From Gammaproteobacteria bacterium (GTDB lineage: Bacteria; Pseudomonadota; Gammaproteobacteria; DSM-16500), in contig JACDDU010000004.1 of NCBI GenBank assembly GCA_013816845.1, forward strand, positions 310,001 to 374,000: a DNA stretch of 64,000 nucleotides. Direction: 5' to 3'. The notes under the pieces are model-generated. The model was not told where the DNA came from and searched no databases. It saw only the letters and a program-made list of their open reading frames with translations. The position numbers and the translations under genes are program-made. Shown here in pieces: positions 16,494 to 26,209 of this stretch (the first letter of the stretch is position 1; each line of letters starts with the position of its first letter).

Positions 16494-19400
16494 TCATTCT
16501 TCGACAACTACACCGTTTTTTAAACGGATTTTTACTTTCGAATTAACAGCGACGCGTTCCCCTGGAAGAAGGATACCGACTAAATTAAGGGGATCGGCTG
16601 ACGTGAGGGTAATGACATGGTCATCAGGAGTTGATTTGTGACAAATACGCAATGATTCAACTGCGCTAGGAAGGGCAAATTGTTCCCCTAAAAAACCACT
16701 CACGAAACGTCCACCGCGAATCTCACCTCGATCTTCCAAACGACGAAACGTCATTAATAAATCCCGCCACCGTGGTAAATTTTTCTCTCTAACAATTAAA
16801 TCCCGAAATACAACACCATAGCGAGTTAAAAGCTGCCAGCACGTGGCTTCCAATTGCTTTGCTGTTATTTCATCAGTGCCATAAGCTTGCAGTAAAGACC
16901 AACGGGCACCCGAAGCTAAAGTAAAACGGCTACGTCTGCCTTTACGTAAACGGCGACGTTTATCGATAAGAGAACGCAAATTATCAAAACCATCTGCAGT
17001 GATTAAACCCGCTGCAACAAGCTCCCATAATCCTTGTTCAACTTCTGCAGCTAAATGCTTAACCCCATACAGAATGTCAGGAAAAAAAGAAGCACCCTTT
17101 TGCTGTAAAAATTCATAAATTGATAAGGCAATAAAACTTAATTGCTCTAAATTTTCCGTCACCTTTGGTTTTTTTAAGATGAGATTAGCAGCTTGCTCCC
17201 GTAAGAAAAAAGTTATTGGAATACTGCTATTTGCCGCAATTTTTTTGGTAGTATCATGATGTTCATCAAGCATAAGCGGATGTGAAGACAAGCGGCCCCA
17301 GCCCACAACGCCTGTTAAACAAAGTTGATCCAACATACTCATTTGATAATCAAGTAATCGTTTTGAAAAAATTTGTCTTTCCCAGCGATTGGCAGGAATT
17401 TCAAATCCTTGTAATTGACGAATAATATTTAGCAATCCTTGTTCGCCCTGCAGTTGAGAATCCGAAGTCAAATGCTGCCATTGGCAAAGCCAACGCATAA
17501 AAGTCGCGCTTGGAACGGGAGCAATTTCTTGACGTAATCGCCCCACAGTCAATTTATGAATTCTCGCCAATAAGCGTCGCTCACACCATTCCAGAGCAGA
17601 AACATCATGGGTAAATTGCCCACGAAGAATTAACCCTGTGGCTTCAAGACGTAACAGGATTGCATCAATTTCAGAAATGCTAAGATATAAAAGATTGCTC
17701 AGCTTATCGGCACGCGTAGGGCCAAGATGTAAGAGCCATCCGCGTAGTAAATCAAGTAAAGCATCTTCGCGTTGTGGAATAGTTTGTTCAACAGGAATGG
17801 GCGAGCGAGGGAAAATGGCTTGAGGATATATTTGTTTAAAAGTTTCAACTTTCTCAACAGCCATCCACATACATATGCCTTGTTCATAGGCAATAACACC
17901 TGTTTGACGCTGCGTTAATTCATGCATCAATCCTTGCCAATGTTGAAAGTCAGGATCACTCTCAGTGAAGGTCTGAGGTAGAGCAATTAAAGTTTGCATA
18001 ACATCATGCAACTCTTCTGCTGATCGAATGTCAGGCTTAGCATCATGCATGACTAGCTCAATTGCAGATTCATCCAACTGACCCACTTCTTGCAAAAGCG
18101 TTTCTGGCAGCATGCGACGCATTTCAATTGCACGTGCACGCCTTTCTTCAAGCGGCGCATCGTCTAAATAGGCGTAAGGATTTGCGTTTAAAATTTCATG
18201 CGCAAATGCCGAAGGTGTCGGCGTATCCACGGCAATACATTGAATGGTTTCATCTTGAATGGATTGAATAACACTCATCAAGCCTTCTATATCCATCGCC
18301 TCAGTTAATGAATCTTTCAATGCTTCAAAAACTAAAGGATGATCAGGTGGAATAATATCTTGTCCCGCTAAATTATCTTGGCACGCTGATGCGTCAGGAA
18401 ACACTGCTGCCAATAAATCATCTGCCAAAGCACGCTGAATGTTGGGAGGAACTTTTTTACCAAACCGAAAGCGCGAAAGTGCTAAAGAGCGAGATGCAGT
18501 CCACCGCCACCGTGTAATGAAGAGGGGTGATTGCAAAACGGCTTGTGTTACGACATTTTTCAAGGTATTTGTATGTAAAAAATGAAATACATCACCTAAG
18601 GGGAAGCTATGTTGTTCCGCAAGAGAAATATTAATTCCGTTATCCGTCGCAGCAGCTTGTAATTCAAAATTAAATGAACGACAAAACTTTTTACGCAAGG
18701 CAAGTCCCCATGCTTTATTAATTCGTGCTCCGAAAGGTGAATGAATAATAAGTTGCATCCCGCCCGTTTCATCAAAGCAACGCTCAGCAATTAACTTTTG
18801 CTGTGTCGGTACAGTGCCTAATAAAGCACGACCTAATAAAATATATTCAATCAATTGTTCTGCACCTGACTGATTAAGACCGCAATGCTTGTTTAACCAA
18901 GTGATGCAGTTTTTAATATCAGGATGATCTGCTTGATGACGGAAAGTTTTAATGCTAATAGCAAGTTGATTGCTAACCTTTTCCCGCAGATCAGAAACAT
19001 AACGGGATAATTCTAAGGATCGCGCTGGGGCCTCACCGCGCCAAAAAGGTACACTGGGCGGAGCACCGTGCGCATCTTCAACCAACACGCGTCCTGAGGC
19101 AGATTCAACGCGTCTAATTTGCCAAGAAGTGGAACCCAATAAAATAATATCTCCACGATTACTCTCGACTGCAAAATCTTCGTCTAATGTACCGACAATA
19201 TTCTGCTGAGGTTCAGCAACTACAGTGAATAAACCATTATCAGGAATTGCGCCCCCACTGGTAATTGCTGTAATGCGGGCGCCACGACGCGCTTTAATCG
19301 AACCTTGAATGGAATCACGATATAAATATGCACCGTATCGTCCTCGACTGCCCGCTATACCTTCTGACAGCATTTTAACGACCGTTAAAAATGTTTCAAA

Positions 19401-20741
19401 AGTTAAATCTCGATATGAATAAGCTTGCTTAAACAATTCAAATAATTTTATTTCTTGCCATTCTTCACTGACGCAACTTGCAACAATTTGTTGAGCTAAG
19501 ACATCTAAAGGTTGAGTCGGAATAATAAGTTGATCAAGCTCTCCGTCTTTAATCGCCTCAATGACCGCTGCACACTCAACTAATTCATCCCGCGTTGTTG
19601 CAAATAATGCACCTTTCGAAATGGCACCATGCCAATGACCTGCACGGCCAACGCGTTGCAAGGCAACTGAGATGGCACGCGGCGAACCCAACTGACATAC
19701 TAAATCAATACTGCCAATGTCAATTCCTAATTCAAGAGAAGCAGTGGCGACTAAAACTTTTAATTCACCTTCTTTTAATCGATGCTCCGCAAGCAATCTC
19801 AACTTGCGTGATAAACTCCCATGATGCGCAGCTACTTTATCCTCACCCAGTCGTTCGCCCAAATGATGAGCCACCCGCTCAGCTAAACGTCGCGTGTTGA
19901 CAAAAACAAGCGTAGAACGATTTTCATTAGAAAGTTCAACAATGCGATCGTAAATGTTATCCCACATTTCATTACTGGCAACTGGCCCTAATTCAATATC
20001 AGGTACTTCAAGGGTCAGTTCTAATTGTTTGGTATGACCAATATTGACAATTTTTGGCAGGGGTCTCTTCACTCCTACCAAAAATTGCGCGACAACTTCC
20101 ATGGGTTTTTGCGTGGCAGATAAACCTATTCTCAAAAGAGGTTGTTCGACCAGAGCTTCAAGACGCTCTAATGATAAAGCTAAATGCGAACCCCGTTTGT
20201 CATCGGCTACGGCATGAATTTCATCCACAATCACAGTCTTGACAGATCGAAGCATTTCGCGACTTTTAGCGGATGTTAACAGGATATACAAAGATTCTGG
20301 CGTCGTTACTAAAATGTGTGGTGGTTTTTTAAGCATAGCTTGCCGATCACGCGGCAAGGTATCCCCGGTTCGGACTACCGCTCGAACTTCTTGAATGCAA
20401 AGTCCCTTTGTTCTTGCAAGGGAGGTAATACCGTGCAAGGGGGTAAGGAGATTTTTTTGGATGTCGTTGCTTAAAGCTTTTAAAGGTGAAATGTAGAGGA
20501 CCTCAGTTTTATCCTCTAAACCCTGCGCTAAAGCCTTCCGGACCAATTGCTCAATGCAAACAAAAAAGGCTGCCAAGGTCTTTCCTGAGCCCGTAGGAGC
20601 GGAAATGAGTGTCGATTCTCCCTTTAAAATGGAAGGCCAGCCCTCAACTTGGGGCTCGGTCGGCATGGGAAAATGGCTAATAAACCATTCACGTACGATA
20701 GGATGTGCCCAAATTAATGGATCCGGGTTTATAGAAGGCAT
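16494..20741 (-). CDS. lhr: Lhr-type ATP-dependent DNA helicase, full length
   Basis: A 1415-residue superfamily-2 helicase. Walker A APTGSGKT is at 48-55, DEIH at 173-176, GLSATQ follows, and motif VI SVALQRVGRAGHW completes the core. The next regions are the winged-helix and Lhr-specific domains and a long C-terminal extension of the E. coli Lhr type (1538 residues). Lhr proteins are 3'-5' translocases that unwind RNA-DNA hybrids and branched DNA, and are linked to DNA repair. It stands alone, without the ligase or metallophosphatase partners that accompany the shorter Lhr-like proteins. No frameshift was seen. Confidence 0.9.
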   Translation of the reverse strand: MPSINPDPLIWAHPIVREWFISHFPMPTEPQVEGWPSILKGESTLISAPTGSGKTLAAFFVCIEQLVRKALAQGLEDKTEVLYISPLKALSNDIQKNLLTPLHGITSLARTKGLCIQEVRAVVRTGDTLPRDRQAMLKKPPHILVTTPESLYILLTSAKSREMLRSVKTVIVDEIHAVADDKRGSHLALSLERLEALVEQPLLRIGLSATQKPMEVVAQFLVGVKRPLPKIVNIGHTKQLELTLEVPDIELGPVASNEMWDNIYDRIVELSNENRSTLVFVNTRRLAERVAHHLGERLGEDKVAAHHGSLSRKLRLLAEHRLKEGELKVLVATASLELGIDIGSIDLVCQLGSPRAISVALQRVGRAGHWHGAISKGALFATTRDELVECAAVIEAIKDGELDQLIIPTQPLDVLAQQIVASCVSEEWQEIKLFELFKQAYSYRDLTFETFLTVVKMLSEGIAGSRGRYGAYLYRDSIQGSIKARRGARITAITSGGAIPDNGLFTVVAEPQQNIVGTLDEDFAVESNRGDIILLGSTSWQIRRVESASGRVLVEDAHGAPPSVPFWRGEAPARSLELSRYVSDLREKVSNQLAISIKTFRHQADHPDIKNCITWLNKHCGLNQSGAEQLIEYILLGRALLGTVPTQQKLIAERCFDETGGMQLIIHSPFGARINKAWGLALRKKFCRSFNFELQAAATDNGINISLAEQHSFPLGDVFHFLHTNTLKNVVTQAVLQSPLFITRWRWTASRSLALSRFRFGKKVPPNIQRALADDLLAAVFPDASACQDNLAGQDIIPPDHPLVFEALKDSLTEAMDIEGLMSVIQSIQDETIQCIAVDTPTPSAFAHEILNANPYAYLDDAPLEERRARAIEMRRMLPETLLQEVGQLDESAIELVMHDAKPDIRSAEELHDVMQTLIALPQTFTESDPDFQHWQGLMHELTQRQTGVIAYEQGICMWMAVEKVETFKQIYPQAIFPRSPIPVEQTIPQREDALLDLLRGWLLHLGPTRADKLSNLLYLSISEIDAILLRLEATGLILRGQFTHDVSALEWCERRLLARIHKLTVGRLRQEIAPVPSATFMRWLCQWQHLTSDSQLQGEQGLLNIIRQLQGFEIPANRWERQIFSKRLLDYQMSMLDQLCLTGVVGWGRLSSHPLMLDEHHDTTKKIAANSSIPITFFLREQAANLILKKPKVTENLEQLSFIALSIYEFLQQKGASFFPDILYGVKHLAAEVEQGLWELVAAGLITADGFDNLRSLIDKRRRLRKGRRSRFTLASGARWSLLQAYGTDEITAKQLEATCWQLLTRYGVVFRDLIVREKNLPRWRDLLMTFRRLEDRGEIRGGRFVSGFLGEQFALPSAVESLRICHKSTPDDHVITLTSADPLNLVGILLPGERVAVNSKVKIRLKNGVVVEE

Positions 20742-20883
20742 GGGTACTCATCGAATTAGAATATGAAAATTATATAACAATATTATAACTTATGATTGAT
20801 TTTTGAGCTGATCCTTGGAGCTTTTTACCTATTTAAGGGTTAAGGAGCTTATACGCGGCTTATCAAGCTGTGCATCTTACCCC

Positions 20884-22449
20884 CTATTGATTATTTCTTG
20901 TCTGCGTATGTACTCCTACCACGCGTATAGGAGTTTGCGGGTAAGGTAAGTGGTTATCGGCAAACAGGTTGTAATCATTAGCACCAGAGCTCTCGGCGAT
21001 AGCGTATTCGTAAGTTCCTTTGTTTGCCGCTTGAATATGATTGGAAATGATTTGATTGAAAGTCGAGCCTAAATCAGTGGCAGAGAGATAGATTGCAGTT
21101 TTTAGCATGCCTCTCGCAGATTGGTTATAAATCATATTATTCTGAATTAAATTATTTGTTACAGCGCGTGCGTGAATATCGTTCTCGCCACTGTAGCCAA
21201 TTTTATTGTTGAGCACGGTGTTTAAATGGCCGTGATAAATATAAATCCCTGAACGTAAATTATTGCTAATAAAATTTAAACTTAATTTATTATTATTTGA
21301 AAGTAACAAACCATGGGCTTGACCAGGTTGGACAGTAATGCCATTGACCCCATTATTCGTCACAACATTTCGTTCAACAATATTATTTAACGCACCCGTA
21401 CAAATATTAATACCGTGGCGACCATTTGCGTCGGTAATATTATTTTGAATGAGAGAATCTGCACAAGTATCACAAACAATGCCGTCTTCATCATTGTGGT
21501 CGGCGAGACAGTTTTTAATGGTTAAACGTTTAGTAGTTGTCGGACCAAAATCATTACCATGCGGATCAAATCCATAGCGCGGGAAATGATGCATATGAAT
21601 ATCTTCAAAACTACTATCTAGATACGTGCCAAAGTTACCTACAGCTGTTTGATAATAAGGTTTAGACATTTTATTACCGTCCATAGCTAAATGCATAAAA
21701 TGCTGATTAGAGAAATAACGCTGTTTATCATTAGGAGCATTATCCATAAATCGCGATCTAAAAATGCCAGCTCGATAAAGTTTAGCACCATCAGTAAGCC
21801 GCAGTACGGTTCGCCATCCCGTACCCGTTACGGTGAGATTGTTTAGTGTTGTCAGAATGCTTTCATTAATATGATAAGTACCAGGACGAAGTATAAGTGT
21901 ACCGCCTTGCATTTTTTTTAATAGAGTTATTGCATCATTAAGCATCTGCGTATCATTTTTTCCATTTCCGGATAAAAGGGGCTGCCCCACCACCGCGCTA
22001 TCGCTTGCTGCAACAACAAGTGTTTTGGGGGCATGGTCTAAAAGCAAATTTAAAGTATAAGTCATATCCGTATTACGGTATCGCAGAGCTGGATGGATAG
22101 GAGAGTGTGTAACTTGTATTGTGTAATTGCCTGGCTTTAAAAAAAGAACAATAGGTCCATCTTTTGGCTTCGGACCCCTATAAGCATAATCCACAACACC
22201 TAAGCAATTGGAACTGTCTAAAAGAAAATTTTTCTGATCGTATAACGCAATAGTGTACCCTGCATTTAATCCATTTAAAAAAATGCTAAGTACATCGGGT
22301 TGTATCAATATTAATTGATATGAATTATTACCTTGATGCTGCACGGAATAATGGTTATTTAAAATCCCAAGTGGATATACGGTAGCCGAAACACAAGTTG
22401 AGACAAAATATAAATTTAAAGTCATAGCAATAAAATATTTTTTAAGCAT
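20884..22449 (-). CDS. Mannuronan C5-epimerase, AlgE A-module type (copy 1)
   Basis: A 521-residue exported protein. A Sec signal peptide (about 1-22) is followed by a beta-rich domain of about 120 residues and then a right-handed parallel beta-helix (from about 145) with many NN turn motifs. The catalytic motif YGFDPHG is at 292-298, with the key Asp at 295, followed by DGIVCD and NGRHGIN. This series matches the Azotobacter AlgE A-module, which converts mannuronate to guluronate residues in the polymer. There is no RTX R-module, so export is by Sec, like AlgG. It is the last gene of an operon with algL, algD and the Alg44-like gene, 4 nt after algL. Confidence 0.75.
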   Translation of the reverse strand: MLKKYFIAMTLNLYFVSTCVSATVYPLGILNNHYSVQHQGNNSYQLILIQPDVLSIFLNGLNAGYTIALYDQKNFLLDSSNCLGVVDYAYRGPKPKDGPIVLFLKPGNYTIQVTHSPIHPALRYRNTDMTYTLNLLLDHAPKTLVVAASDSAVVGQPLLSGNGKNDTQMLNDAITLLKKMQGGTLILRPGTYHINESILTTLNNLTVTGTGWRTVLRLTDGAKLYRAGIFRSRFMDNAPNDKQRYFSNQHFMHLAMDGNKMSKPYYQTAVGNFGTYLDSSFEDIHMHHFPRYGFDPHGNDFGPTTTKRLTIKNCLADHNDEDGIVCDTCADSLIQNNITDANGRHGINICTGALNNIVERNVVTNNGVNGITVQPGQAHGLLLSNNNKLSLNFISNNLRSGIYIYHGHLNTVLNNKIGYSGENDIHARAVTNNLIQNNMIYNQSARGMLKTAIYLSATDLGSTFNQIISNHIQAANKGTYEYAIAESSGANDYNLFADNHLPYPQTPIRVVGVHTQTRNNQ

Positions 22450-22453
22450 CTTA

Positions 22454-23542
22454 TTAACTCTTTAGATTTAATAAAGAACCTGTCTTACAAGCCTGCCATA
22501 GCATTTGTCGCGCTTGCAAAAAGGCAAGCCAAGGAGAGGGTTTTGCGGAACGAACAATCGCTAACATATCGGGCGCTATGGGTGCACAGTGTTGAGTATA
22601 AAAAGTTAGAATTGAAGGGGCGGCGCGCTTAATATCAAATTGACTACCAGCAACTGCGTAGGAAAAACCTCCTTTTGCTCGCAATGCATCAATGGGTGCT
22701 TTTGAATCTTTAAATTCGCCATTAATTTCATGTGCTCGAATTTTATTTTGCATAAAGTAATAAGCTTTATCAATGGCAGGTAAATTAAGCTGAGTGATAA
22801 GTTTTATTTCAAGCCACGGTTGCAAATCATACTGATGATAATATAACGATGATCGGTTGTGATAATCATAAGATTGTCCAGTTTTAGGATCTAAATTAAT
22901 TTCGGCATGCTGCTCAGATGATTTAATGTCATCATGAAAATCCTGGGAAAGTCCTAAAACTTTATCTAATAGTAAGACCATTTTAAGTTGATGGGTGCGA
23001 TGGTTATTAATTCGCGTAGCGGGACCAAAATGCCAAGCCATTTTCTTTTTGCGTAATTGTGTAAACCACGTTTTGATTTGGATTTGCTCTGCGCTAGAGA
23101 GTTGGCAAGCAATTAAGTCATAAGCCCAAATTAAACCTTCTAATCGCGTTTCATTAATGGGATTGCCCGTGGGATGATTTTTAGCAGACCATAGCAATAA
23201 AATTTCACGTGCCTTTTCTAAGTAGGCTTTATTACTACTTAACCGATACGTCAGCGCAAGGACGGCAGCTTGATCCGCTTCCCGCATGACACGTCTTGAG
23301 TTTTGCAATTTTTTATCAGTAATATTGGTTATGCCAGCACTTGCAAGTATTTCGATCGCTTGCGAAGGACTATGCATTGCCTTATCTGCTTGTTTTTTTA
23401 AAACACTAAAAACTTGAGCGTGGTTTACATCTTCATAGAGCAACGACGTGGTTGGCCACAAGAGTGGAACGCACTTCTCCTGCGCGAATGCAGTTAAATT
23501 GAATAATAATAAACTGCATCCCAAAACAAAAAATTTAAACAC
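22454..23542 (-). CDS. algL: Alginate lyase family protein (AlgL-like)
   Basis: About 362 residues from a GTG at 23542. AAGGA lies 9 nt upstream and overlaps the algD stop codon, and this start gives a clean signal peptide (MFKFFVLGCSLLLFNLTAFA). The ATG further upstream would add nine residues before it. The protein has the AlgL (alpha/alpha)n landmarks INNHRTHQ, matching the catalytic Asn-His pair, and NRSSLYYHQYDLQPW, matching the Arg/Tyr catalytic region. AlgL cleaves mannuronate-rich alginate by beta-elimination and clears stray polymer from the periplasm. Overall similarity to the Pseudomonas enzyme looks modest. Confidence 0.8.
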   Translation of the reverse strand: MFKFFVLGCSLLLFNLTAFAQEKCVPLLWPTTSLLYEDVNHAQVFSVLKKQADKAMHSPSQAIEILASAGITNITDKKLQNSRRVMREADQAAVLALTYRLSSNKAYLEKAREILLLWSAKNHPTGNPINETRLEGLIWAYDLIACQLSSAEQIQIKTWFTQLRKKKMAWHFGPATRINNHRTHQLKMVLLLDKVLGLSQDFHDDIKSSEQHAEINLDPKTGQSYDYHNRSSLYYHQYDLQPWLEIKLITQLNLPAIDKAYYFMQNKIRAHEINGEFKDSKAPIDALRAKGGFSYAVAGSQFDIKRAAPSILTFYTQHCAPIAPDMLAIVRSAKPSPWLAFLQARQMLWQACKTGSLLNLKS

Positions 23543-23552
23543 AAAATCTTCC

Positions 23553-24869
23553 TTACCAACAAATGCCATGATATTGCGAAGATTGGGGTGGCGTTTTTTG
23601 AATTCTCACCAAATCAATAATGACATGCTCGTCTTTAATATTCGTAACAACTTGCGCGAATTCTTGAGCATTATTACCAATCACAATAGTATTAGAACGA
23701 TGCAAAACTTCTTCAATACTATCCACCATTAATTCAGAAATATGTGGAATATGCTTCAAGATATAGTCGCGATTTGCCCCTATTAATTTTGCTGTAGCGA
23801 CGTTTTTATCAAAAAGAGTTAATTCGTACCCTTTGCCGATCAAACGTTCAATCAATTCAACGGTAGGACTTTCGCGCAAATCATCGGTGTTAGCTTTGAA
23901 GCTAAAGCCTAAGATGCCAATTTTTTTATTACCCTGATGAATAATCATATCAAGCGCTTCATTGATATGTAATTGATTACTTGGTAACACAGCATTGATA
24001 ATGGGCAAATCAATATTAAGTTTTTTTGCAGCAAATAAAAATGCACGCAAATCCTTAGGAAGACACGAACCACCAAAAGCAAACCCAGGCTTGAGATAGT
24101 AAGGCGATAAATTAAGTTTAGTATCTTGACAAAACACTTCCATAACTTGATGGCTATCAATTTTTAACGTTTTACACATTTTGCCAATTTCATTTGCAAA
24201 ACCTACCTTAAGCGCGTGCCAAATATTATCGCAATATTTAATTAATTCGGCCCCTTCCAGATCCATTACGATCGTATCCATATTAGTACAAGCGCGATTT
24301 AATTGAGTCAGCATATCAATTGCAACTTGGTCGTCGGTTCCAATGACATTCTTCGGCGGATGTTTAAAATCATGAACTGCAGTACTTTCCATCATAAATT
24401 CAGGATTAAAGCAAACACTAAAATCTTGATGAGCTTTTTTTTGCGAGGCAGCTTCTAGTATTGGAATTACAATTTGACGCATTGATCCCGGCAACATGGT
24501 ACTGCGATAAGCAATGACGTGATGTTCTTGTTTATCTTTCAAAGCATCACCAATGGCTTGACTTACTTGCTTTACATATTGTAAATCAAGACTATGATCT
24601 TTTTGACTGGGCGTACCCACACAAACAAAAGTTAACTCACTACCAAGTACAGCTTCTTTTGCCTCAGTAGTCGCCCGTAACATTTGTTTTTGCACAGCCT
24701 CTTTAGTCATTTCAGCAAGCTCAGGTTCAACAATTAATGCTTGACCCTGATTAATCATTGCAACTTTCATTTGATTGGGATCCACACCAATCACGTGATG
24801 CCCCATATCAGCAAGGACCGCGGCTGAAACTGATCCTACATAACCTAAACCAAAAATACTTATCTTCAC
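23553..24869 (-). CDS. algD: GDP-mannose 6-dehydrogenase
   Basis: About 438 residues from a GTG at 24869, with GGGAG 6 nt upstream. The ATG two codons earlier touches that ribosome-binding site. The start KISIFGLGYVGSV is the NAD-binding loop. Other AlgD landmarks are FVCVGTPS, NPEFMMESTAVHDF, CQDTKLNLSPYYLKPGFAFG, GGSCLPKDLRAF (catalytic Cys) and the closing GICW, all close to Pseudomonas AlgD as I remember it. It oxidises GDP-mannose twice to GDP-mannuronic acid, the committed step of alginate synthesis. It lies in an operon after the Alg44-like gene, and its stop codon overlaps the ribosome-binding site of algL. Confidence 0.92.
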   Translation of the reverse strand: MKISIFGLGYVGSVSAAVLADMGHHVIGVDPNQMKVAMINQGQALIVEPELAEMTKEAVQKQMLRATTEAKEAVLGSELTFVCVGTPSQKDHSLDLQYVKQVSQAIGDALKDKQEHHVIAYRSTMLPGSMRQIVIPILEAASQKKAHQDFSVCFNPEFMMESTAVHDFKHPPKNVIGTDDQVAIDMLTQLNRACTNMDTIVMDLEGAELIKYCDNIWHALKVGFANEIGKMCKTLKIDSHQVMEVFCQDTKLNLSPYYLKPGFAFGGSCLPKDLRAFLFAAKKLNIDLPIINAVLPSNQLHINEALDMIIHQGNKKIGILGFSFKANTDDLRESPTVELIERLIGKGYELTLFDKNVATAKLIGANRDYILKHIPHISELMVDSIEEVLHRSNTIVIGNNAQEFAQVVTNIKDEHVIIDLVRIQKTPPQSSQYHGICW

Positions 24870-24903
24870 TATCATCTCCCTCTAAAGTATGTGAATCATG
24901 AAA

Positions 24904-26043
24904 TTAAAAAAGATTGAAAGACCGTGAAAAATAAACAATTGCCGGCAAACCCGCCATTACTTTATTGTTTTTTGCAGCGCTATTTTGCAATTCAATGGTC
25001 ACTTGGGCACTGCGATCAATACCCAGTTCACGAAAACGATATTGAGCATTTACTTCATCAACAAAACCATGCGTACGATTAATTTCTACTACTTTGCCAT
25101 GAAATATTTGATTCAATGCAGGGACATACACTTTAACACGCGCACGCATGCGCAAATGGGTAACTTCATTTTGTGTAAGATAAGCAACGATTTGTTTCTT
25201 TGCCCCCATTTCTTGTAACAAAAGTAACGGTTTGGTGTTTTCTATTACGCTGCCTTCGCGTTTAAACAGTTGCACAACTCTACCGGTAAAGGGTGCAGTG
25301 ATAACAAATTTTTGCGCAAACTGAGTATACATTTCTACGCGCGCTCGATTGATACTTAACTTCTTTTTAGCAGCAACAATTTCAGCCTCCAAATCTTGAA
25401 TGCGCCCTTCCACTTTATTACCCGTAAAATAAATTCCTTTATCAACAGATTGTAATGCATCATGCTCAAGATGCATTAAAGCCGTGACGTTTTTTAATTT
25501 ATCATCAGCGGTTCGAAGTTTTGCTTCAACAATATCCCAATCGGACTGGCTTAAATAACGTTTTTTAAATAACGGTTGTAATCGACCAAATTGTTTTTTA
25601 GTTGTTGTGTATTCAGCTTTAGCGATATCCACAGTTGCATTCGCGGCCGCAATGCGATTTTGACCGACTTGTTGATATAACTTTAATCGGTCTTGTTCAT
25701 TGCGGAGTAAGGTCTGATAATAATCTACTGTACACTGCGCCTCTTCAAAAGCCAACTTGGCCATTTGCAAATCTTTTTCAATGTCATTATTTTCAACTTT
25801 AGCAAGCGGACTTCCTTTAGTGATAACTTGATTCTGTTTAATATAGACGTGGCTAATATAACCACTGAGTGGCGCATGAATGGGTTCTATTGTCGCCGCA
25901 ATGACGGCAGTCGTAACTTTTAAATGCAAGATGTAAGTATTAAATGATAATAAAAGTATAATTAATAATATAATTCCTGACAAACTATAGAGTGAGGCAG
26001 GTGTAAAACGCTTAGTGAAATGTGGTAGCAATTTCAAATCCAT
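24904..26043 (-). CDS. Alg44-like membrane-fusion protein without PilZ domain
   Basis: A 379-residue inner-membrane protein with one membrane segment (about 19-41), a biotinyl-lipoyl-like start (IEPIHAPLSGYISHVYIK), a long coiled-coil hairpin (about 85-245) and a closing lipoyl/beta-barrel part (FVITAPFTGRVVQL). This is the HlyD/EmrA-type periplasmic adaptor architecture found in the C-terminal half of Alg44. Pseudomonas Alg44 also has a cytoplasmic PilZ domain that binds cyclic di-GMP; here only about 18 residues precede the membrane segment, so that domain is absent. It is the first gene of the algD operon, and is likely the polymerisation co-factor or part of the export path. Confidence 0.7.
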   Translation of the reverse strand: MDLKLLPHFTKRFTPASLYSLSGIILLIILLLSFNTYILHLKVTTAVIAATIEPIHAPLSGYISHVYIKQNQVITKGSPLAKVENNDIEKDLQMAKLAFEEAQCTVDYYQTLLRNEQDRLKLYQQVGQNRIAAANATVDIAKAEYTTTKKQFGRLQPLFKKRYLSQSDWDIVEAKLRTADDKLKNVTALMHLEHDALQSVDKGIYFTGNKVEGRIQDLEAEIVAAKKKLSINRARVEMYTQFAQKFVITAPFTGRVVQLFKREGSVIENTKPLLLLQEMGAKKQIVAYLTQNEVTHLRMRARVKVYVPALNQIFHGKVVEINRTHGFVDEVNAQYRFRELGIDRSAQVTIELQNSAAKNNKVMAGLPAIVYFSRSFNLF

Positions 26044-26209
26044 TTCTATTCCAACCCTTAGGTTTACAAATCGATCACTTGCCTTCAGTCTGAATTGCTT
26101 GTTAGGCTATTCAATACACCCCTTCGATTCTAACGTTTATGCGGGTGTTAGCAAAGCGTTAAAAATTAATTACTTTTAATTAACCTTCAACAAGTGCAAC
26201 GGAATGCTT

